Shown: positions 8,199 through 17,132 of the stretch, in pieces
Position numbering within the stretch: the first letter of the stretch is position 1
Layout: the number at the start of each line of letters is the position of its first letter
Source: Mucilaginibacter cryoferens
GTDB lineage: Bacteria; Bacteroidota; Bacteroidia; Sphingobacteriales; Sphingobacteriaceae
Length of the DNA: 64,000 nucleotides
Direction: 5' to 3'
Assembly: GCF_014205845.1 (NCBI RefSeq)
Contig: NZ_JACHCR010000007.1
Span: 199,057-263,056, forward strand
Program-made: the position numbers and the translations under genes
The notes under the pieces: model-generated
Database searches by the model: none
Seen by the model: the letters and a program-made list of their open reading frames with translations, nothing else
What the model was told of the DNA's origin: nothing

Positions 8199-8594
8199 TT
8201 AATTTCCGGAGAGCTTCTTCAAAGCCCTCATCGCCCGCTCCGCATCGTCCCTCGCCACAAAAATATGATCGTGGTAATAAGCCGCCACTACATTGCAGCT
8301 AATGCCCTCTATGGCCAACGCGTTGGCAAATGCAGCCGTTAAGCCGGTTGCAGCCAATGAGGAATGTACGGTAAGCGTTATCCAGGCGGCTATGTATTCA
8401 TACTTCAAACACAACCTGTCGGCTATTTCCTTTTTAAGAATGATGGTAACAGCCTCAGGTTCTTTAAACAAGCCTATGATATCTTTTGTATTGATATCAA
8501 TTAAGCCGTTGGCTGTGCAGTAAACATAATCACCCTCGTTAAGTAAAGGCGTCATGTTTTTTAATAATGTATTGAGGTTGGTTTCTCCGTGCAT
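8199..8594 (-). CDS. ACT domain-containing protein
   Basis: 131 residues carrying two ACT-like halves. The second contains SLAATGLTAAFANALAIEGI, the strand-helix of an amino-acid-binding ACT domain, followed by YYHDHIFV. Similar proteins are annotated as ACT domain proteins without a defined ligand. It is monocistronic, lies just downstream of rpsA, and is separated from it by the rpsA terminator. Confidence 0.8.
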   Translation of the reverse strand: MHGETNLNTLLKNMTPLLNEGDYVYCTANGLIDINTKDIIGLFKEPEAVTIILKKEIADRLCLKYEYIAAWITLTVHSSLAATGLTAAFANALAIEGISCNVVAAYYHDHIFVARDDAERAMRALKKLSGN

Positions 8595-8616
8595 GATATA
8601 AACTACTTTACAAAAA

Positions 8617-8644
8617 AAGCCCTTCCGAACTAACGGAAGGGCTT
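8617..8644 (-). terminator. rpsA terminator
   Basis: Perfect 11-bp stem (8617-8627 with 8634-8644) followed on the minus strand by seven T. It lies about 24 bp after the rpsA stop. Confidence 0.88.
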
Positions 8645-8667
8645 AAGAATATGACGTCAGTTAAAGC

Positions 8668-10656
8668 TTACGCTTCTTCTTCTGGCTCTACTGCTTTAGC
8701 CGGAGCTGCAACGGGGGCCGGAGCCGCTTTGCGCGCTTTGCTTTCAGCACCTTCCATTTGCTCTTTTAACTGAGCTAATACGCTAAGGTCGCCTAAAGTT
8801 GATTTTTCAACTGATTCTTTCACTTTTTTAACCGCATTGCTGGCAGATTTTGCCTCTTTTTTGCGGTTTTCAAATTCCTGAACACGAGCGTCAGCGCGAG
8901 CTTCTTCCCATATACGTGAGTGTGAAATTACGATACGTTTGTTTTCTTTGTTAAATTCAATGATCTTGAATTCAGCAGCTTCTTCAGCTTTAACGCTTTT
9001 GCCGTCTTCTTTAACCAGGTGTTTGGTTGGCGCAAAGCCTTCAACACCGTAAGGTAAAGCTACGATAGCACCTTTGTCTGTTACTTTTAACACGGTACCT
9101 TCATGTATTGAATCAATAGTGAAGATGGTTTCAAAAGTATCCCAAGGATTTTCTTCAAGCTGTTTGTGGCCTAAGCTTAATTTGCGGTTATCGATATCAA
9201 GTTCTAAAACAACCACGTTTAATTTTTCACCAACTTTGGTAAATTCATTAGGGTGATTTACTTTTTTAGACCATGATAAGTCTGAAATGTGAATTAAGCC
9301 GTCGATGCCGTCTTCCAGTTCAACAAACACACCAAAGTTGGTCATGTTTTTAACTGTAGCAACGTGAGTTGTGCCGATAGCATATTTCTCACCAGCATTT
9401 TGCCATGGATCAGGAGTTAATTGTTTAACACCTAAGCTCATTTTGCGCTCGTCGCGGTCAAGTGTTAACACTTGTGCTTCAATCTCATCACCAACTTTCA
9501 GGAATTCCTGAGGGTTGCGTAAGTTTTGTGACCACGACATTTCTGATACGTGGATTAAACCTTCAACACCAGGGATGATTTCAAGGAAAGCACCGTAATC
9601 AGCAACAGTAACAATACGTCCTTTAACTTTAGATCCAACAAGAATGTTCTCGTCAAGGCTCTGCCAAGGATGTGGAGTTAATTGTTTTAAGCCCAAAGCA
9701 ATACGTTTTTTCTCGTCATCAAAGTCAAGAACAACAACGTTGATCTTTTGATCCAATGCCAGGATTTCACGTGGATGCTCAATACGGCCCCAAGAGATAT
9801 CAGTAATGTGTAATAAACCATCAACACCACCAAGGTCAATAAATACACCAAAGTCTGTAATGTTTTTAACAGTACCTTCCAATACCTGTCCTTTTTCAAG
9901 ACGGGCAACGATCTCTGTTTTTTGGTTTTCTAAATCGTCTTCAATCAGCACTTTGTGCGATACCACTACGTTTTTAAACTCGTGGTTGATTTTAACAACT
10001 TTGAACTCCATTGTTTTACCAACGTACACATCGTAATCCCTGATAGGTTTAATATCGATTTGTGACCCTGGTAAGAAGGCTTCAACGCCCATGATATCAA
10101 CAATTAAACCACCTTTAGTTCTGCTCTTCACAAAACCGGTAATGATCTCGTCATTGTCAAGTGCCGAATTAATGCGCTCCCATGATTTTTGAGTTTTTGC
10201 ACGTTTACGTGAAAGTACTAACTGACCGTTAGCATCTTCTTGTGATTCTACAAATACATCAACTGTGTCACCGATCTTAAGATCTGGTGTATCACGGAAT
10301 TCTGATACTGAAACTAAACCGTCTGATTTAAATCCTACGTTTAATACTACATCTTTGTTGTTAACATTAACAACAGTACCAGTGATAATTTCGCCTTTGG
10401 TGATAGAGCTGAAAGTTCCATCATACATTTTCTCAAATTTTTCACGGTCGCTATCGCTGTAGTTACCAAATTTTTTGTCATCTGCATCCCAGTCAAAATC
10501 TGCACTAGGTGTAGCTGCAATTTTAGATTTGATCTCTTCGATCGAGATTGAATCAGCTTCTGATTCAATAGTTTCTTTTTCGCCAGATGCGGTAACTGTA
10601 CCCAGTTCAGCTTCTTTCGCTTTTAATTCTTTTTCTGCTTCTTGTTTTTTTGCCAT
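8668..10656 (-). CDS. rpsA: 30S ribosomal protein S1
   Basis: RNA-binding ribosomal protein needed for mRNA loading. The start is MAKKQEAEKELK at 10654-10656, not the frame's first ATG at 10713, because the -7 promoter box lies between the two. This gives 662 residues. A charged N-terminal helix of about 90 residues is followed by six S1 motifs, beginning near GEIITGTVVNV, DEIITGFVKSR, GQVLEGTVKNI, GSKVKGRIVTV, GTTHVATVKNM and DSIHEGTVLKV. The tail is Ala/Lys rich. An AAGGAGA stretch lies upstream of the start, unusual in a group that mostly lacks Shine-Dalgarno sites. Confidence 0.96.
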   Translation of the reverse strand: MAKKQEAEKELKAKEAELGTVTASGEKETIESEADSISIEEIKSKIAATPSADFDWDADDKKFGNYSDSDREKFEKMYDGTFSSITKGEIITGTVVNVNNKDVVLNVGFKSDGLVSVSEFRDTPDLKIGDTVDVFVESQEDANGQLVLSRKRAKTQKSWERINSALDNDEIITGFVKSRTKGGLIVDIMGVEAFLPGSQIDIKPIRDYDVYVGKTMEFKVVKINHEFKNVVVSHKVLIEDDLENQKTEIVARLEKGQVLEGTVKNITDFGVFIDLGGVDGLLHITDISWGRIEHPREILALDQKINVVVLDFDDEKKRIALGLKQLTPHPWQSLDENILVGSKVKGRIVTVADYGAFLEIIPGVEGLIHVSEMSWSQNLRNPQEFLKVGDEIEAQVLTLDRDERKMSLGVKQLTPDPWQNAGEKYAIGTTHVATVKNMTNFGVFVELEDGIDGLIHISDLSWSKKVNHPNEFTKVGEKLNVVVLELDIDNRKLSLGHKQLEENPWDTFETIFTIDSIHEGTVLKVTDKGAIVALPYGVEGFAPTKHLVKEDGKSVKAEEAAEFKIIEFNKENKRIVISHSRIWEEARADARVQEFENRKKEAKSASNAVKKVKESVEKSTLGDLSVLAQLKEQMEGAESKARKAAPAPVAAPAKAVEPEEEA

Positions 10657-10698
10657 TAAATAATTTATCTCCTTTTCCCAATTTGTTAATTGGGACTG

Positions 10699-10706
10699 CA
10701 AAGGTA
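10699..10706 (-). promoter_or_regulatory. -7 promoter box of rpsA
   Basis: The minus strand reads TACCTTTG, a perfect TAnnTTTG, 42 bases before the chosen rpsA ATG. It decides the start codon. Confidence 0.65.
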
Positions 10707-10846
10707 CAGACATAATTTTATTAAAAAAAGAATTATTTAATGTTAATTACTGATATTTAAGCCTTTTTGAGTGGGTTGATAGATTTTTGGAGCAAAGAAC
10801 AAGGACAAAAGGTATTTTTAAGCCAAGAAAGCTCTATATCAACCTT

Positions 10847-11518
10847 TTAGATATACAACAATTTAGCTTCTATCTCCTCAAAGATCGACATAAAGCCATC
10901 CAACAGATAATCTCTATAATTACCGAGCACCTCATTCATCTGCATTTCGTGCTCGGGTGTAAACGGATCTTTCCAAACCCGCATACAAATACGTTTAAGG
11001 GCGTAAGAGATCTGGTGCGTTTCTGCATAGGTGTGCAGATACTTACTCTTCTTAAAACCTTCATAAAATTTAAAGAAAACAGCAGTATCCGCCAAGCCAG
11101 AGAAAGTTAAAAACTCATCTATAACTTCGGCTTGGCAGTCCGATAAATGATCATAAAACTCGTCGACAATTACCTTACCCGTGGTAAGCAGCAGGTTGTC
11201 TATAATAAGTTCCAAGGCGATGTGCCCTAAAAAAAATGGCTTTACCGGCGAACCTTCAATGGCCGGGCGCAATAGTTTTTTTAACTCATGTGAGTGGGTT
11301 AAAAAAAACTCGGATGAATGAAAATAGCGGTCAACAGCCAGGTGCTTATTCCAGCCGGTAATAATAGAATTAACTTCTGAATTAGGATGCTCTAGTTTTT
11401 CGGGGTGCAGAACAATGTGCTTATCGGCATTTTTCAACAGATCGGGCAGTACTGTTCCCAAAACATGGTAACAGTTGGTAGTATGCCTGTCGAAATAATA
11501 ATGAGATAAAAAATTCAT
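10847..11518 (-). CDS. Hypothetical protein, resembles acyl carrier protein phosphodiesterase (AcpH)
   Basis: 223 residues from MNFLSHYYFDR at 11516-11518. The N-terminus MNFLSHYYF and the following LGTVLPDLL recall AcpH (MNFLAH... with an LxGNxLxD segment), an HD-related enzyme that removes 4'-phosphopantetheine from acyl carrier protein. Later histidines in HLAVDRYFHSS and FFLGHIALELIIDNLL fit an all-helical metal-binding protein. The resemblance is partial and the enzymatic role is uncertain. It stands alone, divergent from tyrS. Confidence 0.6.
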   Translation of the reverse strand: MNFLSHYYFDRHTTNCYHVLGTVLPDLLKNADKHIVLHPEKLEHPNSEVNSIITGWNKHLAVDRYFHSSEFFLTHSHELKKLLRPAIEGSPVKPFFLGHIALELIIDNLLLTTGKVIVDEFYDHLSDCQAEVIDEFLTFSGLADTAVFFKFYEGFKKSKYLHTYAETHQISYALKRICMRVWKDPFTPEHEMQMNEVLGNYRDYLLDGFMSIFEEIEAKLLYI

Positions 11519-11658
11519 AAGCCCTGTGCTGCAAAATACCCTGTTTTGCTCAAGATACAAAGAATAAGTAATTATTTGAAATAGAATTTACCTGCAGTTA
11601 ACCGTTTAAAGTAATCAGGCCCCTACAAGCTATTACGCATAATTTGCCATTGCTTTTA

Positions 11659-11666
11659 TATCTTTG
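11659..11666 (+). promoter_or_regulatory. -7 promoter box of tyrS
   Basis: TATCTTTG matches TAnnTTTG and lies 22 bases before the tyrS ATG. No -33 TTG is present at the standard spacing. Confidence 0.55.
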
Positions 11667-11688
11667 CCATCTTTGAAACAACACTTAT

Positions 11689-12972
11689 ATGAATTTTGTT
11701 GAAGAACTAACCTGGCGCGGTATGCTGCATACCATTATGCCAGGCACCGAAGAGATGCTTAATAAAGGTATGGCTTCGGGCTATATAGGGTTTGATCCTA
11801 CTGCCGATTCACTGCACGTAGGTCATTTAACCCAGATTATGACATTGATCCACTTTCAACGCGCGGGGCACAAACCTTTTGCGCTAGTTGGCGGTGCTAC
11901 GGGCATGGTGGGCGATCCATCGGGCAAATCTGCCGAGCGTAATTTACTGTCGGAGGATGTGCTGCAACATAACCTGGAGGCAGTTAAAGCACAACTTACC
12001 CGTTTCCTGGATTTTGACAGCGGCATGAACAGTGCCCAAATGGTGAACAATTACGATTGGTTCAAAAACTTCACCTTCCTTGATTTTATACGGGATGTAG
12101 GCAAGCACATTACCGTAAACTACATGATGGCCAAAGACTCTGTAAAGAAACGTTTGGAAGGAGATACCGGCATGTCGTTCACCGAATTTACTTACCAGCT
12201 GGTACAGGGATACGATTTTTACTACCTGTGGAAACACCATAACTGTACCATACAGATGGGCGGCAGCGACCAATGGGGTAATATTGTTACCGGTACCGAG
12301 TTTATCCGCCGTAAAGATGCTGGTGAAGCTTTTGCTTTAACTACCCAGCTTATTAAAAAGGCTGATGGCACTAAATTTGGCAAAACCGAAAGTGGCGCGG
12401 TTTGGCTCGATCCCGAGCGTACATCGCCATACCAGTTTTACCAGTTTTGGTTAAATACTACCGATGTTGATGCCAAGGCATACATCCGCATATTTACTTT
12501 ATACAACCGTGAAGTTATAGAAGCCTGGGAAGCAGAGCATGATGCAGCACCGCATACCCGCATATTGCAAAAGGCACTTGCTAAAGATATCACCATTCGT
12601 GTACACGGCGAAGCTGAGTATGAAAAGGCTGTCAAATCAACCGATTTTATGTTTGGTAGTGTGGGGATTGAGTTTTTGAATGAACTGAGCAATGAAGAGG
12701 TACTGGAATTATTTTCTGGAGTACCTAACTTTAACTTGCCCTTAGCTGAATTGCAGGCAGGTGTTAACATCAGCGACTTATTAGCCGTAAAAACTTCGAT
12801 ATTCCCATCAAAAGGCGAAGCGAAAAAAACAATAGCCGGCGGTGGCGTATCTATCAACCGGGAAAAAGTTGCAACAGCCGATGATATTTACAGCACAAGC
12901 GTGCTTATTAATAATAGGTTTGTGGTAGCCCAAAAAGGAAAGAAAAACTACTTTTTGATTGTTGTGGAATAA
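11689..12972 (+). CDS. tyrS: Tyrosyl-tRNA synthetase
   Basis: Class I aminoacyl-tRNA synthetase charging tRNA-Tyr. 427 residues, the usual bacterial length. The HIGH-type motif is HVGHL within GFDPTADSLHVGHL, and the KMSKS-type loop is KFGKT. YQLVQGYDFYYLW and MGGSDQWGNI form the tyrosine pocket. The C-terminal S4-like RNA-binding domain is visible as KKTIAGGGVSINREKV. It is monocistronic, with its own promoter box and terminator. Confidence 0.98.
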   Translation: MNFVEELTWRGMLHTIMPGTEEMLNKGMASGYIGFDPTADSLHVGHLTQIMTLIHFQRAGHKPFALVGGATGMVGDPSGKSAERNLLSEDVLQHNLEAVKAQLTRFLDFDSGMNSAQMVNNYDWFKNFTFLDFIRDVGKHITVNYMMAKDSVKKRLEGDTGMSFTEFTYQLVQGYDFYYLWKHHNCTIQMGGSDQWGNIVTGTEFIRRKDAGEAFALTTQLIKKADGTKFGKTESGAVWLDPERTSPYQFYQFWLNTTDVDAKAYIRIFTLYNREVIEAWEAEHDAAPHTRILQKALAKDITIRVHGEAEYEKAVKSTDFMFGSVGIEFLNELSNEEVLELFSGVPNFNLPLAELQAGVNISDLLAVKTSIFPSKGEAKKTIAGGGVSINREKVATADDIYSTSVLINNRFVVAQKGKKNYFLIVVE

Positions 12973-12995
12973 GCTGATCCATAATTAACTACGAA

Positions 12996-13031
12996 GGAGC
13001 GATGGCAAAACCGTCGCTCTTTTTTTTTTTA
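12996..13031 (+). terminator. tyrS terminator
   Basis: 9-bp stem with one G-T pair (12997-13005 with 13011-13019) and a 5-base loop, followed by a run of 12 T. Confidence 0.9.
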
Positions 13032-13038
13032 AAAATGC

Positions 13039-13069
13039 TTGATAATACGACAAATGGTACTTATATTTG
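13039..13069 (+). promoter_or_regulatory. Promoter of the Xre/RES toxin-antitoxin operon
   Basis: TTG at 13039-13041, a 20-base spacer and TATATTTG at 13062-13069 form a full Bacteroidota promoter. The box ends five bases before the antitoxin ATG at 13075, so the transcript should be leaderless or nearly so. Confidence 0.7.
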
Positions 13070-13074
13070 TACAT

Positions 13075-13569
13075 ATGTCATACAAAGAGAAGCAAAATAA
13101 AGATAGTATCCTGCACGAGCCAATGGTGGCTTACCAGGTGTCTGCACCTGTGCCATCATTTTACAATTTGCTTGGCAGTAGTAAATCATTAAAGCTTTCT
13201 ACAGATTTTGACATCATTAACCTGGCCCGTAAAGGTTTTCCTAAAAGTGCTTTGCTGGCTTTGGCTAAAAAAATATCCCTAAACATACAGGAACTTGCCA
13301 ATATTTTACACATAAGCGAACGCACATTACAGCGTTACGAAGATGATGCTATCATTAAAACAGAATACGCCGAAAAAGCCGTTGAGCTTGCCCGCCTTTA
13401 TACCCGTGGCGAGGAGGTTTTTGGTTCGATGGATAAATTTAAGATCTGGATAAAAACACCTTCACTTATTTTTAAGGGCGAAGCTCCTGTTACCATTCTG
13501 GATACTTCTGCCGGCTTTGATATGGTTTTTAAAGAGCTTGGCCGCATAGAACATGGTATTTTTGCCTGA
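13075..13569 (+). CDS. Xre/MbcA/ParS-type antitoxin (DUF2384)
   Basis: 164 residues starting MSYKEKQNKD; an upstream in-frame start at 13039 is rejected because it lies in the promoter. The middle is a helix-turn-helix (NIQELANILHISERTLQRYE). The C-terminal DUF2384 toxin-binding domain includes LYTRGEEVFGSMDKFKIWI and TSAGFDMVFKELGRIEHG. It should repress the operon and neutralise the RES toxin. Its stop codon TGA shares its last base with the toxin ATG (TGATG), so translation is coupled. Confidence 0.92.
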   Translation: MSYKEKQNKDSILHEPMVAYQVSAPVPSFYNLLGSSKSLKLSTDFDIINLARKGFPKSALLALAKKISLNIQELANILHISERTLQRYEDDAIIKTEYAEKAVELARLYTRGEEVFGSMDKFKIWIKTPSLIFKGEAPVTILDTSAGFDMVFKELGRIEHGIFA

Positions 13570-14024
13570 TGATACTATACCGTATAGGTAACTGCAATTA
13601 CGCCGGCGACTTAACCGGTACAGGAGCCCGTTTATACGGAGGCCGCTGGAACAGCGAAGGAAAACCGATGCTTTACATGGCATCATCGCGCTCGCTGGCG
13701 GTACTTGAGGTATTGGTTCATTTAAATCCTTTAATTGTGCCCGATAATTTTTGCCTTGTAGAAATTAAAGTACCCGACGATAGCATTTACACCTTAAATC
13801 CGTCTCTATTACCCTCAAACTGGCGAGACGTATCGCCACAGCTAGCACTGCGTAATTTGGGCGACGAATTTTTAAGGCAACAGCAGTACCTTCTAATGAA
13901 AGTACCCTCCTCTATAGTACCTGCCGAATACAACTACCTGCTAAACCCCTTACATCCCGAGGCGCTAAAGGCTAAACTGGTAAACCGGGAGTCGTTTAAC
14001 TTTGATGAAAGGTTACTTAGTTAG
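13569..14024 (+). CDS. RES domain toxin (NAD+-degrading)
   Basis: 151 residues of the RES family, whose members deplete NAD+ by phosphorolysis. The conserved Arg, Glu and Ser positions appear as GARLYGGRWNS, LAVLEVLVHLN and PSSIVPAEYNYLLNP. The length and the antitoxin-first order match characterised RES/Xre modules. It overlaps the antitoxin stop by one base. Confidence 0.93.
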   Translation: MILYRIGNCNYAGDLTGTGARLYGGRWNSEGKPMLYMASSRSLAVLEVLVHLNPLIVPDNFCLVEIKVPDDSIYTLNPSLLPSNWRDVSPQLALRNLGDEFLRQQQYLLMKVPSSIVPAEYNYLLNPLHPEALKAKLVNRESFNFDERLLS

Positions 14025-14106
14025 AGGGTAAGTGGATTACTTTGAATATACAGGTAAATGATAGAAGAAATTAACTAAAAACAGGCAACTAATCGCATGA
14101 GCTATT

Positions 14107-14532
14107 ATGATAAAGCACATAATGTCTAAACTTAGTAAACTACTTTCCACTTGTCAGCCCTCCAGAAATATATCGGAGTCAAGTGCTTTTATTTATGATG
14201 ATGACAGGCAGGGATTTGGGCTGGTAATAAACTCAAAAGCTACACATTTTCAATGGGACAATATAGAAACAGCCTTTGGTTATAAGATAGATTAAGTAAC
14301 CTATGATCAAATATACCTTGATATTTTTACCAATAAAGGCCTTTCCATTAGCATAACAGAATCAACGCCGGGCTGGCATCAATTTAATCAATCACTTGTC
14401 AACAATATTACCTCCATATCACCTGACTGGGCAAATAACGTAGCCCTACCGCCTTTTGCAACAAACATGACCTTATTGTTTGATAAGAAAGGAAGAACGA
14501 GAAGGCAAGCAGAGGCTGATCTTTATAAATAG
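14107..14532 (+). pseudogene. Small hypothetical gene interrupted by an in-frame stop codon
   Basis: The frame from 14107 gives 62 residues to a TAA at 14293-14295. The same frame then runs on for 78 codons to a TAG at 14530-14532 with good protein character (YDQIYLDIFTNKGLSISITE, then STPGWHQFNQSL). The whole matches the style of a widespread Bacteroidota small-protein family with a central W-x-F segment. One base change in the TAA would restore a 141-residue protein. Function unknown; it follows the RES toxin by 82 bp. A sequencing error remains possible. Confidence 0.7.
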
Positions 14533-14555
14533 CGTACGATAAAAACTTAACCAAA

Positions 14556-14592
14556 CAAAAAAGGCGATCGGTTTAACCCAATCGCCTTTCCA
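14556..14592. terminator. Bidirectional terminator
   Basis: 9-bp stem (14560-14568 with 14581-14589), with A-rich and T-rich flanks, between the interrupted gene and the convergent SHOCT protein gene. Confidence 0.75.
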
Positions 14593-14610
14593 TTTTTATT
14601 TGCTGTGCAA

Positions 14611-15300
14611 TTAAAAATCGCTTAGCAGATCTAGTTTCTTAGCATTGTACTCTTCCTGCGAGATCAGTCCGTTGTCAAACAGCATTTTCAGCCTTTTCAA
14701 TTTTTCGGTTAGTTCATCAGGTTTTGGTGCTGCTACCTGCACAACCGGCTCTGGTGCCGGGGCGGGCGGCGCAACAGGTACCTGTATTTGTGGCGCGGCA
14801 ACAGGTGCTTGTGCAGCAAATACTTGCTGAGCAGTTGAAGCATGAGCAGGGTTCTCGAACTGAACGGAGCCAGACTCGGCACGTTTTTGTTCCAGATCGC
14901 GCTGGCGGCGTGCTTCGCGCTCTACTTCTTTACGCTCCTGTGCGTATTGGTATAATTTACGCCCTTGTACCTTAGGCAGGTAATCAACAGCCATTTCGGC
15001 ACCGTTGGTTGTTTTTACACTAAAAATGGCACCAATAATTTCTTCCTTGGTGTATACGTCAACAACATCTTTCCATACAAAATCAACAAATTTGATGGAA
15101 AGCCCCAGGTTGGCCGGGGTAAAAAACAATATACGCTTGTTGGTTATGGCAATACAATCCGGAAATAAATTCACCAATGGTTTTTTCTGAACTGCTATAT
15201 AGATGATCTCTTCACCAGAAGAAAGCAGGTCGACCAGGCGGAAATAAACTTTTTCTACCGTTTTTGGATCTTGTTCCTCGTTTAAAAATTTCTCAATCAT
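14611..15300 (-). CDS. PH-like domain and SHOCT domain protein
   Basis: 229 residues. The N-terminal 120 or so form a bacterial PH-like domain (LLSSGEEIIYIAV, AITNKRILFFTP, FVWKDVVDVY, FSVKTTNGAEMAV). It is followed by a charged helix (RKEVEREARRQRDLEQKRAE), an Ala/Pro-rich linker, and a C-terminal SHOCT motif (LKMLFDNGLISQEEYNAKK) that ends the protein. SHOCT segments are short oligomerisation or interaction modules. No enzymatic role is implied. Single gene. Confidence 0.88.
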   Translation of the reverse strand: MIEKFLNEEQDPKTVEKVYFRLVDLLSSGEEIIYIAVQKKPLVNLFPDCIAITNKRILFFTPANLGLSIKFVDFVWKDVVDVYTKEEIIGAIFSVKTTNGAEMAVDYLPKVQGRKLYQYAQERKEVEREARRQRDLEQKRAESGSVQFENPAHASTAQQVFAAQAPVAAPQIQVPVAPPAPAPEPVVQVAAPKPDELTEKLKRLKMLFDNGLISQEEYNAKKLDLLSDF

Positions 15301-15359
15301 GTTTTAAGCATTTATGATGCGCGCAAAAATAACAATAATACTTTAGTTGGCTATAAGTT

Positions 15360-16346
15360 TTAAGCAATCAGCAAATTACAACCGCGAATATCGCTCTGAT
15401 CAAACCGGCCCAAAACCTCAAAAGAACCACCGGCATCAATTTTACCCAGATCCTGCGTAGCTATAAACGCGCAGGAATTGATATTGGCCAGATCTATCAC
15501 GTTGATACCTCCCGTTTTTCCATTGCTTAACGTACTGATAGGATCGTTAGTATCCCTGATGATAATCTTCATCCAGGGCGGGCAATCAAAAACACCCTCA
15601 CCTTTAGAGTAGGCTTGCGATAGCAACTCTGTCATCCCATATTCGGAGTGAATAGCGTTTACCCCAAATCCCTTACATAGCACTTCATGTAGCTCCTCGC
15701 GAATCATCTCCTTTCGGCGGCCTTTCATTCCGCCTGTTTCCATTACAATCAACTCTGCAAAATCAACGGTATAATTGTCAATAAAATCCAGCAAGCCAAA
15801 AGTAACCCCTATCAACAAAGTCGGCTTTTTAGCCTCCTGCTGTTTTTTTAGCTGATGGTACAGTTCATCATGGTTGTATAAAAAGAAACCACTATCGGGG
15901 TTGTTTGATTGTTTGATCAGATCATCAACCATATAAATAAGTGATGAACCCTTCCGCTCCAGGTATGAGGGCAATAAAGCCAAAACTGTATAATCCTCAA
16001 TATCGCCATAAAACAAAGCGAAAGCTTTTCTAAAACTATCCTCATACCAGGCTTTATCGGTTACATGATGACTACTGGTTATCATCCCCGTAGTACCCGA
16101 ACTGGTAAAGGTTACCTCAACAGGTGCATCTGTACTTAAAATAGCATGCGATTTAAAAAACTCGATAGGTAGAAAAGGTATTTCCGCAACAGAAGTAACT
16201 TTTGAAACATCAATCCTAAGGCCTTCAATAAATTGCTTATAAATGGCATTATTTTCGGCTTGATAGTTAAAAACCTGCAATGCAGCTTGCTCAAATTGCG
16301 CTTTACTATTTATCGAAAACACCTGTTGTTTATCCGGAATAATCAT
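15360..16346 (-). CDS. LuxE-like acyl-protein synthetase / AMP-binding family protein
   Basis: 328 residues from MIIPDKQQVF at 16344-16346; the upstream frame to 16385 crosses the promoter box. It belongs to the ANL (acyl-adenylate) superfamily as the short LuxE-type form: the Ser/Thr/Gly-rich ATP loop is TFTSSGTTGM, and SEYGMTELLSQAY is the second adenylation motif. The late GRFDQSDIRG matches the ANL hinge. LuxE activates fatty acids, but the usual Bacteroidota neighbours are cell-wall or O-antigen genes and none is present here, so the acyl substrate is unknown. Confidence 0.85.
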   Translation of the reverse strand: MIIPDKQQVFSINSKAQFEQAALQVFNYQAENNAIYKQFIEGLRIDVSKVTSVAEIPFLPIEFFKSHAILSTDAPVEVTFTSSGTTGMITSSHHVTDKAWYEDSFRKAFALFYGDIEDYTVLALLPSYLERKGSSLIYMVDDLIKQSNNPDSGFFLYNHDELYHQLKKQQEAKKPTLLIGVTFGLLDFIDNYTVDFAELIVMETGGMKGRRKEMIREELHEVLCKGFGVNAIHSEYGMTELLSQAYSKGEGVFDCPPWMKIIIRDTNDPISTLSNGKTGGINVIDLANINSCAFIATQDLGKIDAGGSFEVLGRFDQSDIRGCNLLIA

Positions 16347-16353
16347 GTTGCGA

Positions 16354-16361
16354 CAAAGATA
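16354..16361 (-). promoter_or_regulatory. -7 promoter box of the LuxE-like gene
   Basis: The minus strand reads TATCTTTG, seven bases before the chosen ATG, which implies a very short leader. Confidence 0.5.
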
Positions 16362-16366
16362 GGGAA

Positions 16367-16496
16367 TCAGATGTGCAGATTTCAAATTCCAGATGTGCAG
16401 ATACTTTTATCAGCCTTGTAATCTATGAAATCATTGAACTACAAGAGCAAGAAAAACAATCTGCACATCTGAAATCTGCACACCTGCACATCTAAT
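16367..16496. repeat. Inverted intergenic repeat based on GATGTGCAGAT units
   Basis: Two direct units (GATGTGCAGAT) at about 16370-16400 face two reverse-complement units at about 16461-16495. The units are separated by short AT-rich spacers. No open frame is present. It lies between the divergent LuxE-like and DUF1203 genes. Confidence 0.6.
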
Positions 16497-16560
16497 AGCA
16501 AGTTCCGGGTTTTATCCCACCCTCCATACCCTCATCTTTGGTCTATCAAAAAACAATATC

Positions 16561-17040
16561 ATGAATAAATTTAAGATCGTTCCCCTATCTAAAGCTTATA
16601 TCCAGCATATAAAAGCCACCATGACAGATGACTTTGGCAACCCGGTTATTGAACAATTGGCTACCGGCCTGGGGCCGTGCAGGGTTTCGCTAAAACCGTT
16701 TAATAAAGGATTAGATAAACGTTTACTATTTAAACATTCGCCTTTTGAGATAGAAAACGCTTACAACCAACCCGGCCCGGTATTTATTAATGCTGATGAT
16801 GTGGAAGAGTACAGCGATGTATTTCGGTTTCCGCCAGAGATAAAAGCCAATAAACAAAGCTTCCCACTATCGCTTATTGGTTATAATAAAGATCAGATGA
16901 TGGCTTTAACCCGCCTGGTAGGCGATGCTGATGTAGATGAGCTGATAAATGAGATCTTTAACCAGCATCCCAACATCCAATACCTGCATGCGCGCAATGC
17001 CCAGGCCTGTTGCTTTATCTGCAAAATTGAACGTGCGTAA
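16561..17040 (+). CDS. DUF1203 domain-containing protein
   Basis: 159 residues with the DUF1203 pattern: an N-terminal DDFGNPVIEQ, the conserved CRVSLKPF segment, a central NQPGPVFIN, and the C-terminal LHARNAQACCFICKI. No function is established for the family; its conserved Cys, Arg and His suggest a small-ligand or metal-binding protein. Single gene. Confidence 0.88.
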   Translation: MNKFKIVPLSKAYIQHIKATMTDDFGNPVIEQLATGLGPCRVSLKPFNKGLDKRLLFKHSPFEIENAYNQPGPVFINADDVEEYSDVFRFPPEIKANKQSFPLSLIGYNKDQMMALTRLVGDADVDELINEIFNQHPNIQYLHARNAQACCFICKIERA

Positions 17041-17132
17041 CTAACACCAAAAAACAATTAAATAATAAACAACTGCACGTTTTATGAGTTGATTACGTTA
17101 ATTGCTAACATTGCATTTAATTTAAACACCCC

